This document shows positions 46,531 through 55,466 of a stretch of 64,000 bases of DNA, in pieces. Positions within the stretch are counted from its first letter, which is position 1. Each line of letters begins with the position of its first letter. This stretch comes from Alistipes sp. Its GTDB lineage: Bacteria; Bacteroidota; Bacteroidia; Bacteroidales; Rikenellaceae. The notes beneath the pieces were generated by a model. The model was not told the origin of the DNA and searched no databases. It was given only the letters and a program-made list of their open reading frames with translations. The DNA is taken from contig NZ_JAHHQJ010000017.1 of the NCBI RefSeq assembly GCF_020026455.1, positions 1 to 64,000 on the forward strand, read 5' to 3'. The position numbers and the translations under genes were made by a program.

Positions 46531-48390
46531 CTATCGTTTTATCACCGATTCGATGCGCGAAATCAGGTCCACGCCCTCAGAATAGACATCGTTCATGCGG
46601 GCCGACTCGACGGGCGAATACTGCGCCTCGTCGCACCGGGTGATGATGTCCGTGAAACGCTGCGACTCCTCGGACGAGACGCCCCGTTTGTGCAGCTCCT
46701 CGCGGACATTCTCCTTGGTGAGGTTGGCCACCGGGATGTTGAACTTGTCGCTCATGTAGCCCCACAGCGCGCGGAGCATCTCCTCATAGAAGGCATGCCG
46801 GTTCTGCTCCTCCATATAGCGTTTCGCGGCGCGGAACCGCTGCACGGCGACCTTGTTGGCCCGCTTGCCGCGCACCAAGGCGACGTTCTGCGACTCGCGG
46901 ATCTGCTTGCGCAGCGCCACATAGATCATCGCAAAAAGCACCAGCACTCCCACAAGCAGGATCCAGTAGGCCGTGCTGAAGAAGAACGGCACACGCTCGG
47001 AGTGCAGCTGCGCCCCGCCCAACTTGATGAAGCGGATGTCCTGACCCAGCAGTTTCACCTCCTCCTTCGACATGCCGCGCCTCTGCATCACCACCGCGTC
47101 GTCTCCGCCGCGGGCATCGGGGGTGATTTCGAGCGTCAGCGGCTTCGAGCGAAGCGTTACGTACTGCATCCGCTGGGGGTCGAAGTAGGTGAACTCGATG
47201 GGGTCGATGTCGTAGGTCCCCGCGGCCCGGGCGATGAAGGGGTATTCGAACTGGCGGTAGCCGGAGATACCCATGGCCGAGGTGTTGATCGACTCGGTGG
47301 TCTTGACGTTATACTGCTCGAACGAGGTCGGAAGCGGCAGCTTGGGAGCCTGCACGAAAGTCAGGTTGCCCGTGCCGGAGATTTTCACCGTGAAGGTCGC
47401 ACCCGAGTTGGCAGCGATATGCTCCGAAGGAAGCTGGGTGTCCATCGTGAAGCGACCCACGGCCCCGCTGAAACTTGCAGGAGCTCCCGCCGGCAGCGGC
47501 TTGACCGTCACCGTGGCCCGCTGGCTCCGCACCTTGCGCGGGACGTTGAACACCTCGCGGCCGCCCCCGAAGAAGGGATCGGCATTGCGGCTCTGCACCA
47601 CGACCTGCGCCACGACGGTCATGTCCACGGGGTCGATCGTGAGCGAGCCGACCTGCTGCGGATAGAGCAGGTAGTCGTACAGCACGCGCGTCTCGTAGAC
47701 CTTCCCGTCGTAGGTCTCGCGCCCCACACGGGCCGAATTGGGATCGGAGAGGTCCTGCGACCAGAAGCCGTTGAACGACGGAGCCGACTCGGGGACGATG
47801 TTGACATAAGGAACCCGCGTATAGAGTTTGAAAGCCACGTGCAGCGGCTCGTTCTTATACACCGACGAGCGCGAAACCACGGCCCGCAGCAGAATGTCGT
47901 CCTTGCCCACCTGTCCCTGCGCACTGGCCTGCGCATCGTCCGAACCGCCGGCGGCCCCCTGGGACTGCTGACGCGCCCGGGAGGCATCGCCCTCGTTCAC
48001 GATCTCGATCGGAAGCGGTCTGGTCCGGTAGAGCGTACCTTCGACCTTCGCCTCCGCAGCGCCGATCGTCACGTTGCCCGCCGCCTGGGGCAGCAGGACG
48101 TAGGTGATGCCGTAGCTGAAGCTTTTGGAAATCGAGCCGTTTATGTACTGGATCGACGAGCCGGTCGACACGCTCGGACCGGCAATCACGTCGAAGCCCT
48201 CGAACGAAGGCGCCTTGAAGGAATCGGCGTCGGGTTCGGCATTCAGCGTGAACTCCACGCGGAAAGGTTCGCCGACGGCGACCAGCAACGGCGAGTTGGC
48301 CTCAAAAGTGACCTTCCCGGCAGCGGATGCCGAGAAGATCGTCAGCACAAAAAGTGCCGTCAGGGATATTTTTGCAACAAAGTCTCTCAT
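46531..48390 (-). CDS. batD: BatD protein (Bacteroides aerotolerance)
   Basis: 619 residues. It has a signal peptide, beta-sandwich repeats in the periplasmic part (VTFEANSPLLVAVGEPFRVEF, FEGFDVIAGPSVSTGSSIQY) and one transmembrane segment at about 465-485. A cytosolic C-terminal helical domain extends to the end. The usual partners batA, batB and batC (vWA and TPR genes) are not next to it here; the gene upstream is fumarase, convergent in neither sense. Its function in aerotolerance is genetic, not biochemical. Confidence 0.9.
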   Translation of the reverse strand: MRDFVAKISLTALFVLTIFSASAAGKVTFEANSPLLVAVGEPFRVEFTLNAEPDADSFKAPSFEGFDVIAGPSVSTGSSIQYINGSISKSFSYGITYVLLPQAAGNVTIGAAEAKVEGTLYRTRPLPIEIVNEGDASRARQQSQGAAGGSDDAQASAQGQVGKDDILLRAVVSRSSVYKNEPLHVAFKLYTRVPYVNIVPESAPSFNGFWSQDLSDPNSARVGRETYDGKVYETRVLYDYLLYPQQVGSLTIDPVDMTVVAQVVVQSRNADPFFGGGREVFNVPRKVRSQRATVTVKPLPAGAPASFSGAVGRFTMDTQLPSEHIAANSGATFTVKISGTGNLTFVQAPKLPLPTSFEQYNVKTTESINTSAMGISGYRQFEYPFIARAAGTYDIDPIEFTYFDPQRMQYVTLRSKPLTLEITPDARGGDDAVVMQRRGMSKEEVKLLGQDIRFIKLGGAQLHSERVPFFFSTAYWILLVGVLVLFAMIYVALRKQIRESQNVALVRGKRANKVAVQRFRAAKRYMEEQNRHAFYEEMLRALWGYMSDKFNIPVANLTKENVREELHKRGVSSEESQRFTDIITRCDEAQYSPVESARMNDVYSEGVDLISRIESVIKR

Positions 48391-48789
48391 TACGAAACGA
48401 TATGTCTGTCAATTCGCACCGTACATCCGGATCCGTCCCCGTTACGGGCCGGAACCAGGCGACAAGGCCCGCTCCACCGGGATGCGGCCCCGCCCCTGCG
48501 CCCCTCTGCCGGAATTTGCGTCTCGAACGCCTTCGGAGGGGGGGGGCCGGCATCTCAACCAGACTCTCTTCCGGGAGCCACATTCAGGCAACCCGGCGGA
48601 GGAGCCGCGTCTCAAACGCCTCCCTTCGGAAGTCGCGTCTCAAACGCCCCCGGGGAGGGAGCCGGCGTGACGCAACCGGATTTCGCCCCGGCCGTCCGCC
48701 GGGTGTCGGACCGCACGGCAACCGGGCGAAATCCCGCGCACGTCTTTACAACGCAAAGCCGCAGCCTTTAGTATATCCGAGCGCAGTTT
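48391..48789. repeat. 399-bp intergenic region with GCGTCTCAAACGCC repeats and a G9 tract
   Basis: GCGTCTCRAACGCC occurs at 48518-48531, 48607-48620 and 48635-48648. A G9 tract lies at 48538-48546. Each 14-mer is a partial palindrome (GGCGTTTGAGACGC on the other strand). No gene or clear terminator is seen for the fumarase. Confidence 0.7.
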
Positions 48790-50403
48790 TTAGTGCTTGA
48801 ATTCGGCGAAAAAGTCGTTCCCCTTGTCATCGACGATGATGAACGCCGGGAAGTTCTCGACATAGATCTTGCGCACGGCCTCCATGCCCAGTTCGGGGAA
48901 GTCCACGACCTCGACCGACTTGATGGAGTTCTTCGCCAGGATTGCAGCCGGACCACCGATCGACCCGAGGTAGAAACCGCCGTGGTTGCGGCAGGCATCG
49001 GTCACCTGCTGCGAGCGGTTGCCCTTGGCCAGCATCACCAGCGAGCCGCCCTGCGACTGGAACAGATCCACATAGGGATCCATGCGCCCGGCCGTCGTGG
49101 GGCCGAACGAACCCGAAGCCATGCCCTGCGGCGTCTTGGCCGGACCGGCGTAGTAGATCGGATGCTTCTTGAAGTATTCGGGCATCGGCTTGCCTTCGTC
49201 GAGCATCTGCTTGATGCGGGCGTGGGCGATGTCGCGGGCGACGATCAGCGTGCCGCGGAGATTCAGGCGCGTCTTGATCGGGTATTTCGTGAGGATGGCG
49301 CGCACCTTGTCCATGCCCTCGTCCAGGTCGATATCCACGGCCGGGGACATCGAGGGTGCCTCCGCAGGCAGGAAGCGTGCGGGATTCTTCTCCAGCTCCT
49401 CAAGGAAAATGCCCTCCGGGGTGATCTTGGCCCTGATGTTGCGGTCGGCCGAGCAGCTCACGCCGATGGCCACGGGGCACGAAGCCGCATGGCGCGGAGC
49501 GCGGATCACCCGCACGTCGTGCACGAGGTACTTGCCGCCGAACTGGGCACCGACACCGCTCTCGCGGCAGATCTTCAGCACCTTCTCCTCCCATTCCAGA
49601 TCGCGGAAGCAGCGGCCGCCCTCGTTGCCCGAGGTGGGCAGCTCGTCGAGGTAGCCGGCCGAAGCCTTCTTCACCGTCGAGAGACACATCTCGGCCGACG
49701 TGCCGCCGATGCAGATCGCCAGATGGTAGGGCGGGCAGGCCGACGTGCCGAGGTCGAAGATATGCTGCTGGATGAATTTCGTGAGCGACTCCTCGTTCAG
49801 CAGCGCCTTGGTCTGCTGGTAGAGGAAGGTCTTGTTGGCCGAACCGCCGCCCTTAGTGATGAAGAGGAATTCGTACTCCATGCCGGGCTTGCCGCCGTAG
49901 ATGTCGATCTGCGCGGGAAGGTTCGTCCCCGAGTTCTTCTCCTCGGTCATCGTAAAGGGTACGACCTGCGAATAGCGCAGGTTGCAGTCCTTATAGGTCT
50001 CGTAAACGCCCCGAGCGATACACTCGGCGTCGTCGGCTCCCGTGTAGACGTCCTCGCCCTTGTGGCCGATACAGATGGCCGTACCGGTGTCCTGACAGGT
50101 GGGCAGCTCGCCTTCGGCTGCGACCGTCTGGTTCAGCAGCATGGTGTAGGCCACGAACTTGTCGTTGTCGGAGGCTTCGGAATCATCGAGGATGTTGCGC
50201 AGCTTCTGGAGATGCGCGGCACGCAGGAAGTAGGACACATCGGTATAAGCCTCCTTCGAAAGCAGTTCGAGGCCCTTGGGATCGACCTTGAGGATCTTGC
50301 GTCCGTCGCACTCGACGACCTGCACATACTCCTTCGTCAAAAGACGGTACTTGGTTTTGTCTTCCCCCATGGGGAACGGCTCCTGATAGATGAAATCTGC
50401 CAT
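48790..50403 (-). CDS. class I fumarate hydratase (4Fe-4S)
   Basis: 537 residues, single-chain fused alpha-beta form. The iron-sulfur cysteine region LPTCQDTGTAICIGHKG, the second Cys region LGTSACPPYHLAICIGGTSAEMC and the C-terminal GSIGGPAAILAKNSIKSVEVVDFPELGMEA are typical. It interconverts fumarate and malate and is oxygen-sensitive, fitting an anaerobe. The leader from the promoter at 50609-50640 is about 200 nt, mostly GC-rich. Confidence 0.95.
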   Translation of the reverse strand: MADFIYQEPFPMGEDKTKYRLLTKEYVQVVECDGRKILKVDPKGLELLSKEAYTDVSYFLRAAHLQKLRNILDDSEASDNDKFVAYTMLLNQTVAAEGELPTCQDTGTAICIGHKGEDVYTGADDAECIARGVYETYKDCNLRYSQVVPFTMTEEKNSGTNLPAQIDIYGGKPGMEYEFLFITKGGGSANKTFLYQQTKALLNEESLTKFIQQHIFDLGTSACPPYHLAICIGGTSAEMCLSTVKKASAGYLDELPTSGNEGGRCFRDLEWEEKVLKICRESGVGAQFGGKYLVHDVRVIRAPRHAASCPVAIGVSCSADRNIRAKITPEGIFLEELEKNPARFLPAEAPSMSPAVDIDLDEGMDKVRAILTKYPIKTRLNLRGTLIVARDIAHARIKQMLDEGKPMPEYFKKHPIYYAGPAKTPQGMASGSFGPTTAGRMDPYVDLFQSQGGSLVMLAKGNRSQQVTDACRNHGGFYLGSIGGPAAILAKNSIKSVEVVDFPELGMEAVRKIYVENFPAFIIVDDKGNDFFAEFKH

Positions 50404-50608
50404 AATATTTAGAATGTTTGTATGTTACATCCAGTCTGTATGCCGCGGGCCGGCACCCCTGCGCCGCCTGCAGCCGTTTTCAGACACCTCCGCCCGCACC
50501 GGCCGGCCGGGCGCCCGAAAACCCGCTCCCGGGAAGGGTTTGCCGCATGAGCCCGGAAAATGCACCGGGAAATGCGGTCGTGTGTTGCGCCCCATCCGGA
50601 AATCCCTG

Positions 50609-50640
50609 CAAATTTAGAAAAAACAATCCGGATTGTACAA
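50609..50640 (-). promoter_or_regulatory. fumarase promoter
   Basis: Minus strand: TTG 50640-50638, 21 bp, TAAATTTG 50616-50609. The 50404-50608 leader is GC-rich without a recognised riboswitch. Confidence 0.65.
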
Positions 50641-50701
50641 CGATTTCCCGATTCGTCTGTTATTTTCTACACAAAAAAAGCCTGTTATTTAGATTTTTTA
50701 G

Positions 50702-50709
50702 TAAATTTG
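50702..50709 (+). promoter_or_regulatory. -7 element of the aldolase promoter
   Basis: TAAATTTG lies in an AT-rich stretch 42 nt before the ATG. The -33 element is not clear. Confidence 0.6.
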
Positions 50710-50751
50710 TGCAGTTTTTGAAAGCACAAAATTCACTAATACTTCAATATT

Positions 50752-51753
50752 ATGGTATCGTACAAAGATCTGGGCCTGGTGAACACGCGCGAGATGTTCG
50801 CCAAGGCCATCAAAGGAGGTTACGCCGTTCCGGCATTCAACTTCAACAACATGGAGCAGCTCCAGGCTATCGTCCTGGCTGCTGCCGAGACCAAGTCGCC
50901 CGTCATCCTCCAGGTATCGAAGGGTGCGCGCAACTACGCCAACCAGACCCTGCTGCGCTACATGGCCGAAGGAGCCGTGGAGTATGCCAAGGAACTGGGC
51001 TGGGAGAAACCCCAGATCGTGCTGCACCTCGACCACGGCGATTCGTTCGAACTGTGCAAGAGCTGCGTGGACATGGGATTCTCGTCGGTGATGATCGACG
51101 GTTCGGCTCTCCCCTACGACGAGAACGTCGCCTTGACGAAGAAGGTCGTGGAGTATGCCCACCAGCACGACGTCACGGTAGAAGGCGAGTTGGGCGTACT
51201 GGCCGGCGTAGAGGACGAGGTAGCTTCCGAAGTCAGCCACTACACCAAACCCGAAGAGGTCGTTGACTTCGTGACCAAGACGGGCGTTGACTCGCTGGCC
51301 ATCTCGATCGGCACCTCGCACGGAGCTTACAAGTTCACCCCCGAGCAGTGCACCGTAGATCCCAAGACGGGCCGTCTGGTTCCGCCCCCCCTGGCTTTCG
51401 ACGTACTGGCCGCCATCGAGAAGGAGCTCCCGGGCTTCCCCATCGTACTGCACGGTTCGTCGTCGGTTCCCCAGGAGGAAGTCGAGACGATCAACAAGTA
51501 TGGCGGTGCACTGAAGGCTGCCGTAGGTATTCCCGAGGAGGAGCTTCGTCAGGCTGCCAAGAGCGCTGTCTGCAAGATCAACATCGACTCCGACTCGCGT
51601 CTGGCCATGACCGCCGCCATCCGTGAGGTCTTCGCCACCAAACCCGCCGAGTTCGACCCCCGCAAGTACCTGGGTCCGGCCCGCGACAACATGAAGAAAC
51701 TCTACATCCACAAGATCAAGGAGGTTCTCGGTTCGGACGGCAAAGCCGAGTAA
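50752..51753 (+). CDS. fba: class II fructose-bisphosphate aldolase
   Basis: 333 residues. Zinc ligands and active-site patterns are LHLDHGDSFELCKSCVD, GELGVLAGVEDEV, ISIGTSHGAYKF, VLHGSSSVPQEEV and KINIDSDSRLAMT. It cleaves fructose 1,6-bisphosphate in glycolysis. Codon use is more biased than its neighbours' (many GCT and CGT), suggesting high expression. It has its own promoter and a strong terminator. Confidence 0.96.
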   Translation: MVSYKDLGLVNTREMFAKAIKGGYAVPAFNFNNMEQLQAIVLAAAETKSPVILQVSKGARNYANQTLLRYMAEGAVEYAKELGWEKPQIVLHLDHGDSFELCKSCVDMGFSSVMIDGSALPYDENVALTKKVVEYAHQHDVTVEGELGVLAGVEDEVASEVSHYTKPEEVVDFVTKTGVDSLAISIGTSHGAYKFTPEQCTVDPKTGRLVPPPLAFDVLAAIEKELPGFPIVLHGSSSVPQEEVETINKYGGALKAAVGIPEEELRQAAKSAVCKINIDSDSRLAMTAAIREVFATKPAEFDPRKYLGPARDNMKKLYIHKIKEVLGSDGKAE

Positions 51754-51790
51754 GACATTCCCGCCGGAAGGGCAGTCCTTCCGACAAACG

Positions 51791-51823
51791 AAAAACCGGA
51801 GGTGCAAGACCTCCGGTTTTTTT
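51791..51823 (+). terminator. aldolase terminator
   Basis: AAAAACCGGAGG pairs with CCTCCGGTTTTT around a 7-nt loop. A seven-T run follows the stem. Confidence 0.92.
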
Positions 51824-52013
51824 ATTGTCCGACAGCCTCGTCGTCCCCTCACGCCAAACGGGCGAAACCTTCGGCAACAGGTGGAGCCGGGCCGGCAAAT
51901 CCGCACCCGAGGCGGAAGATTCCCGGCGGAACGGCATGGGAATCAGGCAGCATCCGGCCAAAAAGGATGCGTCTACGGCCGCTCAGGCGTTTTCACAGCG
52001 GCATCGGCTCACT

Positions 52014-52973
52014 TCAGTCCGGATCGGGTCCCACATATTTCCCGACGAACTCCCCGACGCGGCGCGTGTACTCCTCCCTATTGTCGCGGTACGAATTGGC
52101 ATGCGACGCGCCCGGAACCACCCACAGTTCCTTGTCGCCGGATTTGGCCTCGTAGAGCGGGTAGACCATCCACGTCGGCACGTAGTCGTCGGCGTCGCCG
52201 TGAATGAACAGCATCGGGAGCCGGCTCTTCCGGACCTGCTCCAAGGCCGAGGCCTCGCGGAAATTCCAGCCATATTTCAAATCGCACAAGCCGCCGGCAA
52301 CGTCGAGCAGCAGAAAGTCCGGAAGCCCGAAGCGCCCCTTGAGCTCTTTGGAAAACTGGTCCCGGACGCTCGTATAGCCGCAATCCTCGACGAAACACCG
52401 CACATAGGGTTTCTGCTCCTCGCCCGAGACCATCATGGTCGTCGCCGCGCCCATCGAAATCCCATGGACCACCATCCGGGTGTCGCCGCCGAAGATGTCG
52501 TTGGCAAGGTCCATCCACCGCAGCACGTCAAGGCGGTCCTTCCATCCCATCCGGATGGCACGCCCTTCGCTTCGGCCATGGTAATGGAGGTCCGGCAGCA
52601 GGATGTTGAAGCCCAGGTCGCGGTTGTAGAGGTAGCCGATCATCAGCATCCGCACGGCGTTGTCCGTATAGCCGTGGACGATCACCGCCGTCCGGTCCGT
52701 CGGGCGGGGGGCCGCCACATAGAGCGCATGCAGCCGTTCGCCCTCGCTCCCCGTGATCACCGTGTCGCGCAAGGCCCCGGCACGCTCCAGGCTGTCGACC
52801 CACGGCCGCAGGAACGGATATTCGCCATACATATATTCATAAGAAGAAGCGTTCTTGGCCCGCATCGTCGCATCGGGCCGGAGCGAATAGGAGAGCATAT
52901 AGAGACTGCCGCCCGCGACAAGGGCCGCAAGCGACAGTACACAGACAACGACGATTCCAACGATTCGTTTCAT
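52014..52973 (-). CDS. membrane-anchored alpha/beta hydrolase
   Basis: 319 residues. An N-terminal membrane segment (IVGIVVVCVLSLAALVAGG) is followed by a hydrolase domain with VIVHGYTDNAVRML, the nucleophile HGISMGAAT, the acid region FIHGDADDYVP and GASHANSYRDN for the His. It resembles the YqkD/BAAT-like esterase group; the substrate is unknown. It lies 63 bp downstream of the threonine dehydrogenase gene on the same strand, so read-through is possible. Confidence 0.86.
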   Translation of the reverse strand: MKRIVGIVVVCVLSLAALVAGGSLYMLSYSLRPDATMRAKNASSYEYMYGEYPFLRPWVDSLERAGALRDTVITGSEGERLHALYVAAPRPTDRTAVIVHGYTDNAVRMLMIGYLYNRDLGFNILLPDLHYHGRSEGRAIRMGWKDRLDVLRWMDLANDIFGGDTRMVVHGISMGAATTMMVSGEEQKPYVRCFVEDCGYTSVRDQFSKELKGRFGLPDFLLLDVAGGLCDLKYGWNFREASALEQVRKSRLPMLFIHGDADDYVPTWMVYPLYEAKSGDKELWVVPGASHANSYRDNREEYTRRVGEFVGKYVGPDPD

Positions 52974-53036
52974 AAGCCGTTCAATGGGCGAAGCGGCCGA
53001 AATCGCCGCTCCGTTTCATCGACACCGCACCCGGAG

Positions 53037-53987
53037 CTACTCCGCACCCAGCTTCGTGCGGATGTGCGCCAGCATGTCGTCGGTCATGCGCGAGAGATCC
53101 CATTCGGGACGCCAGCCCCACTCCTCTCGGGCGCAGGTATCGTCCAGCGAATTGGGCCAGCTCTCGGCGATCGCCTTCTTCACGGGATCGACGTTGTAGT
53201 CCATCGCGAAGTCGGGCAGGCGCTTTTTGATCTCGGCGCAGATGATCTCGGGCGTGAAACTCATCGACGCGAGGTTGAAGCTGTTGCGGTGGATCAGTTT
53301 CGCGGGGTCGGCCTCCATCAGTTCGACGCAGGCGCGCAGGGCGTCGGGCATGTAGATCATGTCCATGTAGACGTCCGACGGAACGGGGCAGGTGAATTTG
53401 CCGCTCCGGATGGCCTCGTAGTAGATCTCCACGGCGTAGTCGGTCGTACCGCCGCCGGGCAGCGTGACGCTCGAGATGATACCCGGGAAACGCACCGAAC
53501 GGGTGTCGACCCCGTATTTGTGGTGGTAGTAGTTGCCCAGCAGCTCGCCCGTGACCTTGCAGACGCCGTAGATGGTCGTCGGCTGCATGATCGTATCCTG
53601 CGGGGTTCCGTCCTTGGGCGACGAGGGCCCGAAGGCTCCGATCGACGAGGGCGTGAACAGGGCGCAGTGGTGCTGGCGCGCCACTTCGAGCGAATTGTTG
53701 AGCGCCCCCATGTTGACGCTCCAGGCCATCTGGGGATTGCGCTCGCCGACGGCCGACAGCAGGGCCACGAGGTTGAAGATCGTGTCGATGCGGTAACGGG
53801 CCACGACCGAGGCCATGGCCGTTGCGTCGAGCGCATTGAGTACTTCGAAAGGCCCGTCCTCGGCCAACGACCGACATTCGCGCATGTCGGTAGCGACGAC
53901 ATTCGAGCCGCCGTAGATGCTGCGCAGATAAACGGTCAATTCGGAACCAATCTGACCTCCTGCGCCTACTATTAAGATGCGTTTCAT
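53037..53987 (-). CDS. NAD-dependent L-threonine 3-dehydrogenase-like (epimerase-type SDR)
   Basis: 316 residues from MKRILIVGAGGQIGSEL at 53987. The NAD motif GxxGxxG, the Ser-Tyr-Lys active site (TPSSIGAFGP, YGVCKVTGE) and PSDVYMDMIYMPDALRA match the short-chain, epimerase-like threonine dehydrogenases of Bacteroidota. It would oxidise threonine to 2-amino-3-ketobutyrate. The kbl partner is not in the window. Another SDR epimerase activity cannot be excluded. A -7-like TACCTTTA is at 54019-54012. Confidence 0.85.
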   Translation of the reverse strand: MKRILIVGAGGQIGSELTVYLRSIYGGSNVVATDMRECRSLAEDGPFEVLNALDATAMASVVARYRIDTIFNLVALLSAVGERNPQMAWSVNMGALNNSLEVARQHHCALFTPSSIGAFGPSSPKDGTPQDTIMQPTTIYGVCKVTGELLGNYYHHKYGVDTRSVRFPGIISSVTLPGGGTTDYAVEIYYEAIRSGKFTCPVPSDVYMDMIYMPDALRACVELMEADPAKLIHRNSFNLASMSFTPEIICAEIKKRLPDFAMDYNVDPVKKAIAESWPNSLDDTCAREEWGWRPEWDLSRMTDDMLAHIRTKLGAE

Positions 53988-54047
53988 CTGGTTTTTGTTA
54001 TAATTTGGTAGTAAAGGTAGAAAATAATTATGAAAAGTGTACATTTT

Positions 54048-54079
54048 TTTGGTCTTTTCATTTTTCTTATGTACTTTTG
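54048..54079 (+). promoter_or_regulatory. tRNA-Thr promoter
   Basis: TTTG 54048-54051, 20 bp, TACTTTTG 54072-54079. The predicted start is about 19 nt before the mature tRNA. Confidence 0.82.
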
Positions 54080-54101
54080 CACCACTCGAAAGAGGAAAGT
54101 T

Positions 54102-54173
<72 letters not shown>

Positions 54174-54183
54174 CGGAAAGCGG

Positions 54184-54213
54184 AAAAGGAGACCTTTGCA
54201 GGTCTCCTTTTTT
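54184..54213 (+). terminator. tRNA-Thr terminator
   Basis: AAAAGGAGACC pairs with GGTCTCCTTTT around a 6-nt loop. A six-T run ends the right arm. The rest of the 54174-54485 gap is GC-rich with no gene apparent. Confidence 0.9.
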
Positions 54214-54458
54214 CGTTTGCCCGCAGCAGACCTCCAACGCGCGCGGCACCACACCGCTCCGCATCCGGACACGGCATGTCCCGGACAAAAAGGGAGGATG
54301 AAGGGCGGGGCTCCAGCCTTTTGCACTCCCGCCCGGCTCCGCCGCGGACTTCCGGGGCGGGGTATTCCGCACGCGTCTCCCGATGAAATACACCCCTCTT
54401 TTCCGTTTCAGGACAACTTAACACGCAAATAGAACTGACACCTTGCAGCGCGGATGCG

Positions 54459-54466
54459 TACCTTTG
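54459..54466 (+). promoter_or_regulatory. -7 element of the LPS-kinase-like gene
   Basis: TACCTTTG is 19 nt before the ATG, predicting a leader of about 16 nt. No convincing -33 is present. Confidence 0.58.
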
Positions 54467-54485
54467 TTATAAAAATAACACCGCA

Positions 54486-55235
54486 ATGCACATCCACGTC
54501 AACACCTCTTCGGAACACCTGCGGGACTTCACGGAACACCTGCCCAAACTCTTCGACCGAGAGGGCGAACTTCTGCACGCAGGACGCAACACGATCAAAG
54601 CCTTCGCGGTGAAGGGCGAACGGCTAGTCGTCAAACGGTTCAAGCGTCCGAACCTGCTGCGGGCCATCATCTATACCTTCTTCCGCCGGAGCAAGGCCCG
54701 CCGCTCGTACGAACACGCCATGCGGCTCCGGGAACTGGGCGTCGAGTCGCCCGAACCCGTCGCGTGGAGCGAATACCGCCGCCACGGGCTGCTCTGCGAC
54801 AGCTACTACGTCTCGCACTACTCCGAATACACCCCGCTGTCGCAGACCACCGTACTCTTCCCCGCGGCGGAAACCCGCCCCGTGCTGGAGGCCTTCGCCC
54901 GCTTCGCCGTGCACCTCCACGAGAAAGGCATCGAGCACCGGGACTTCAACCACGGCAACATCCTCTGGGACCGCTCACCCGAAGGCCTCTACCGCTTCCA
55001 GCTGATCGACACCAACCGCATGCACTTCGAAAAGCAGCCCCTCTCCTCCCGGACCTGCATGATCAACCTCCGGCGGTTGTCCTGCCCCGCCGTGGCATTC
55101 CTCTACATCCTCAACCGCTACGCCGAAACACGCCGATGGAATGTCGACGACACGCTGCTGCGCGGAACCTTCTTCCGCTTGGCATTCGGACGCCGCAAGC
55201 AGCTGCGCAAGCGCTTCCGGCACAGCAAGGAGTGA
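54486..55235 (+). CDS. lipopolysaccharide kinase (KdkA/InaA/WaaP) family protein
   Basis: 249 residues. The kinase-like motifs are RLVVKRFKRP (ATP-binding Lys), EHRDFNHGNILWD (catalytic Asp) and FQLIDTNRMHF (metal Asp). This is the Kdo kinase pattern, in which a phosphate is put on the inner core sugar of lipid A in the cytosolic leaflet. Bacteroidota Kdo kinases have this size. The position just before the Phe operon appears incidental, since each has its own promoter. Confidence 0.87.
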   Translation: MHIHVNTSSEHLRDFTEHLPKLFDREGELLHAGRNTIKAFAVKGERLVVKRFKRPNLLRAIIYTFFRRSKARRSYEHAMRLRELGVESPEPVAWSEYRRHGLLCDSYYVSHYSEYTPLSQTTVLFPAAETRPVLEAFARFAVHLHEKGIEHRDFNHGNILWDRSPEGLYRFQLIDTNRMHFEKQPLSSRTCMINLRRLSCPAVAFLYILNRYAETRRWNVDDTLLRGTFFRLAFGRRKQLRKRFRHSKE

Positions 55236-55261
55236 TTTTTCGCAAAAAAAAGACCGCAGAC

Positions 55262-55292
55262 TTTGGTTTTACGGATTATTTGGCTACATTTG
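55262..55292 (+). promoter_or_regulatory. promoter of the pheA operon
   Basis: TTTG 55262-55265, 19 bp, TACATTTG 55285-55292. The predicted start near 55296 is about 20 nt before the leader peptide ATG. Confidence 0.82.
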
Positions 55293-55315
55293 TCACTAAT
55301 AAAAACCATCGGACG

Positions 55316-55393
55316 ATGAGAACATACGGTTTCGCATACTATTCCTATTACTTTTTCTTTGATCAGAGAAAAAGCGGGATCGCATGCAATTAA
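55316..55393 (+). CDS. Phe/Tyr-rich leader peptide of the pheA attenuator
   Basis: A 25-residue open frame between promoter and terminator. Residues 1-15 are MRTYGFAYYSYYFFF, with 5 Tyr and 4 Phe, and the tail is DQRKSGIACN. Four aromatic codons in a row before residue 16 are TAC TTT TTC TTT. The frame ends 73 nt before pheA and 29 nt before the terminator stem. Its composition matches the end products of the pathway it precedes, as in the enterobacterial pheL/trpL leaders. It is too short for normal gene finders. Confidence 0.85.
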   Translation: MRTYGFAYYSYYFFFDQRKSGIACN

Positions 55394-55456
55394 CCGGATA
55401 CGGTATCGATGAATATGACACGAAAATCCCGCTCAGCCGAGCGGGATTTTCTTTTT
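55351..55456 (+). promoter_or_regulatory. transcription attenuator of the pheA operon
   Basis: Segment 1 (CTTTTTCT 55351-55358, over the Phe codons) can pair with AGAAAAAG 55367-55374. Segment 2 (AGCGGGAT 55373-55380) can pair with segment 3 (ATCCCGCT 55426-55433) as antiterminator. Segment 3 with flank (GAAAATCCCGCT 55422-55433) pairs with segment 4 (AGCGGGATTTTC 55440-55451), and TTTTT follows: a 12-bp intrinsic terminator. Ribosome stalling on Phe/Tyr codons would free segment 2 and allow read-through. Confidence 0.85.
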
Positions 55457-55466
55457 CAACCCAGCT

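Noticed and set aside
48125..48800. open frames across the batD-fumarase gap
   Set aside because: They are driven by GC-rich repeats and read against batD. They carry no domain and no promoter.
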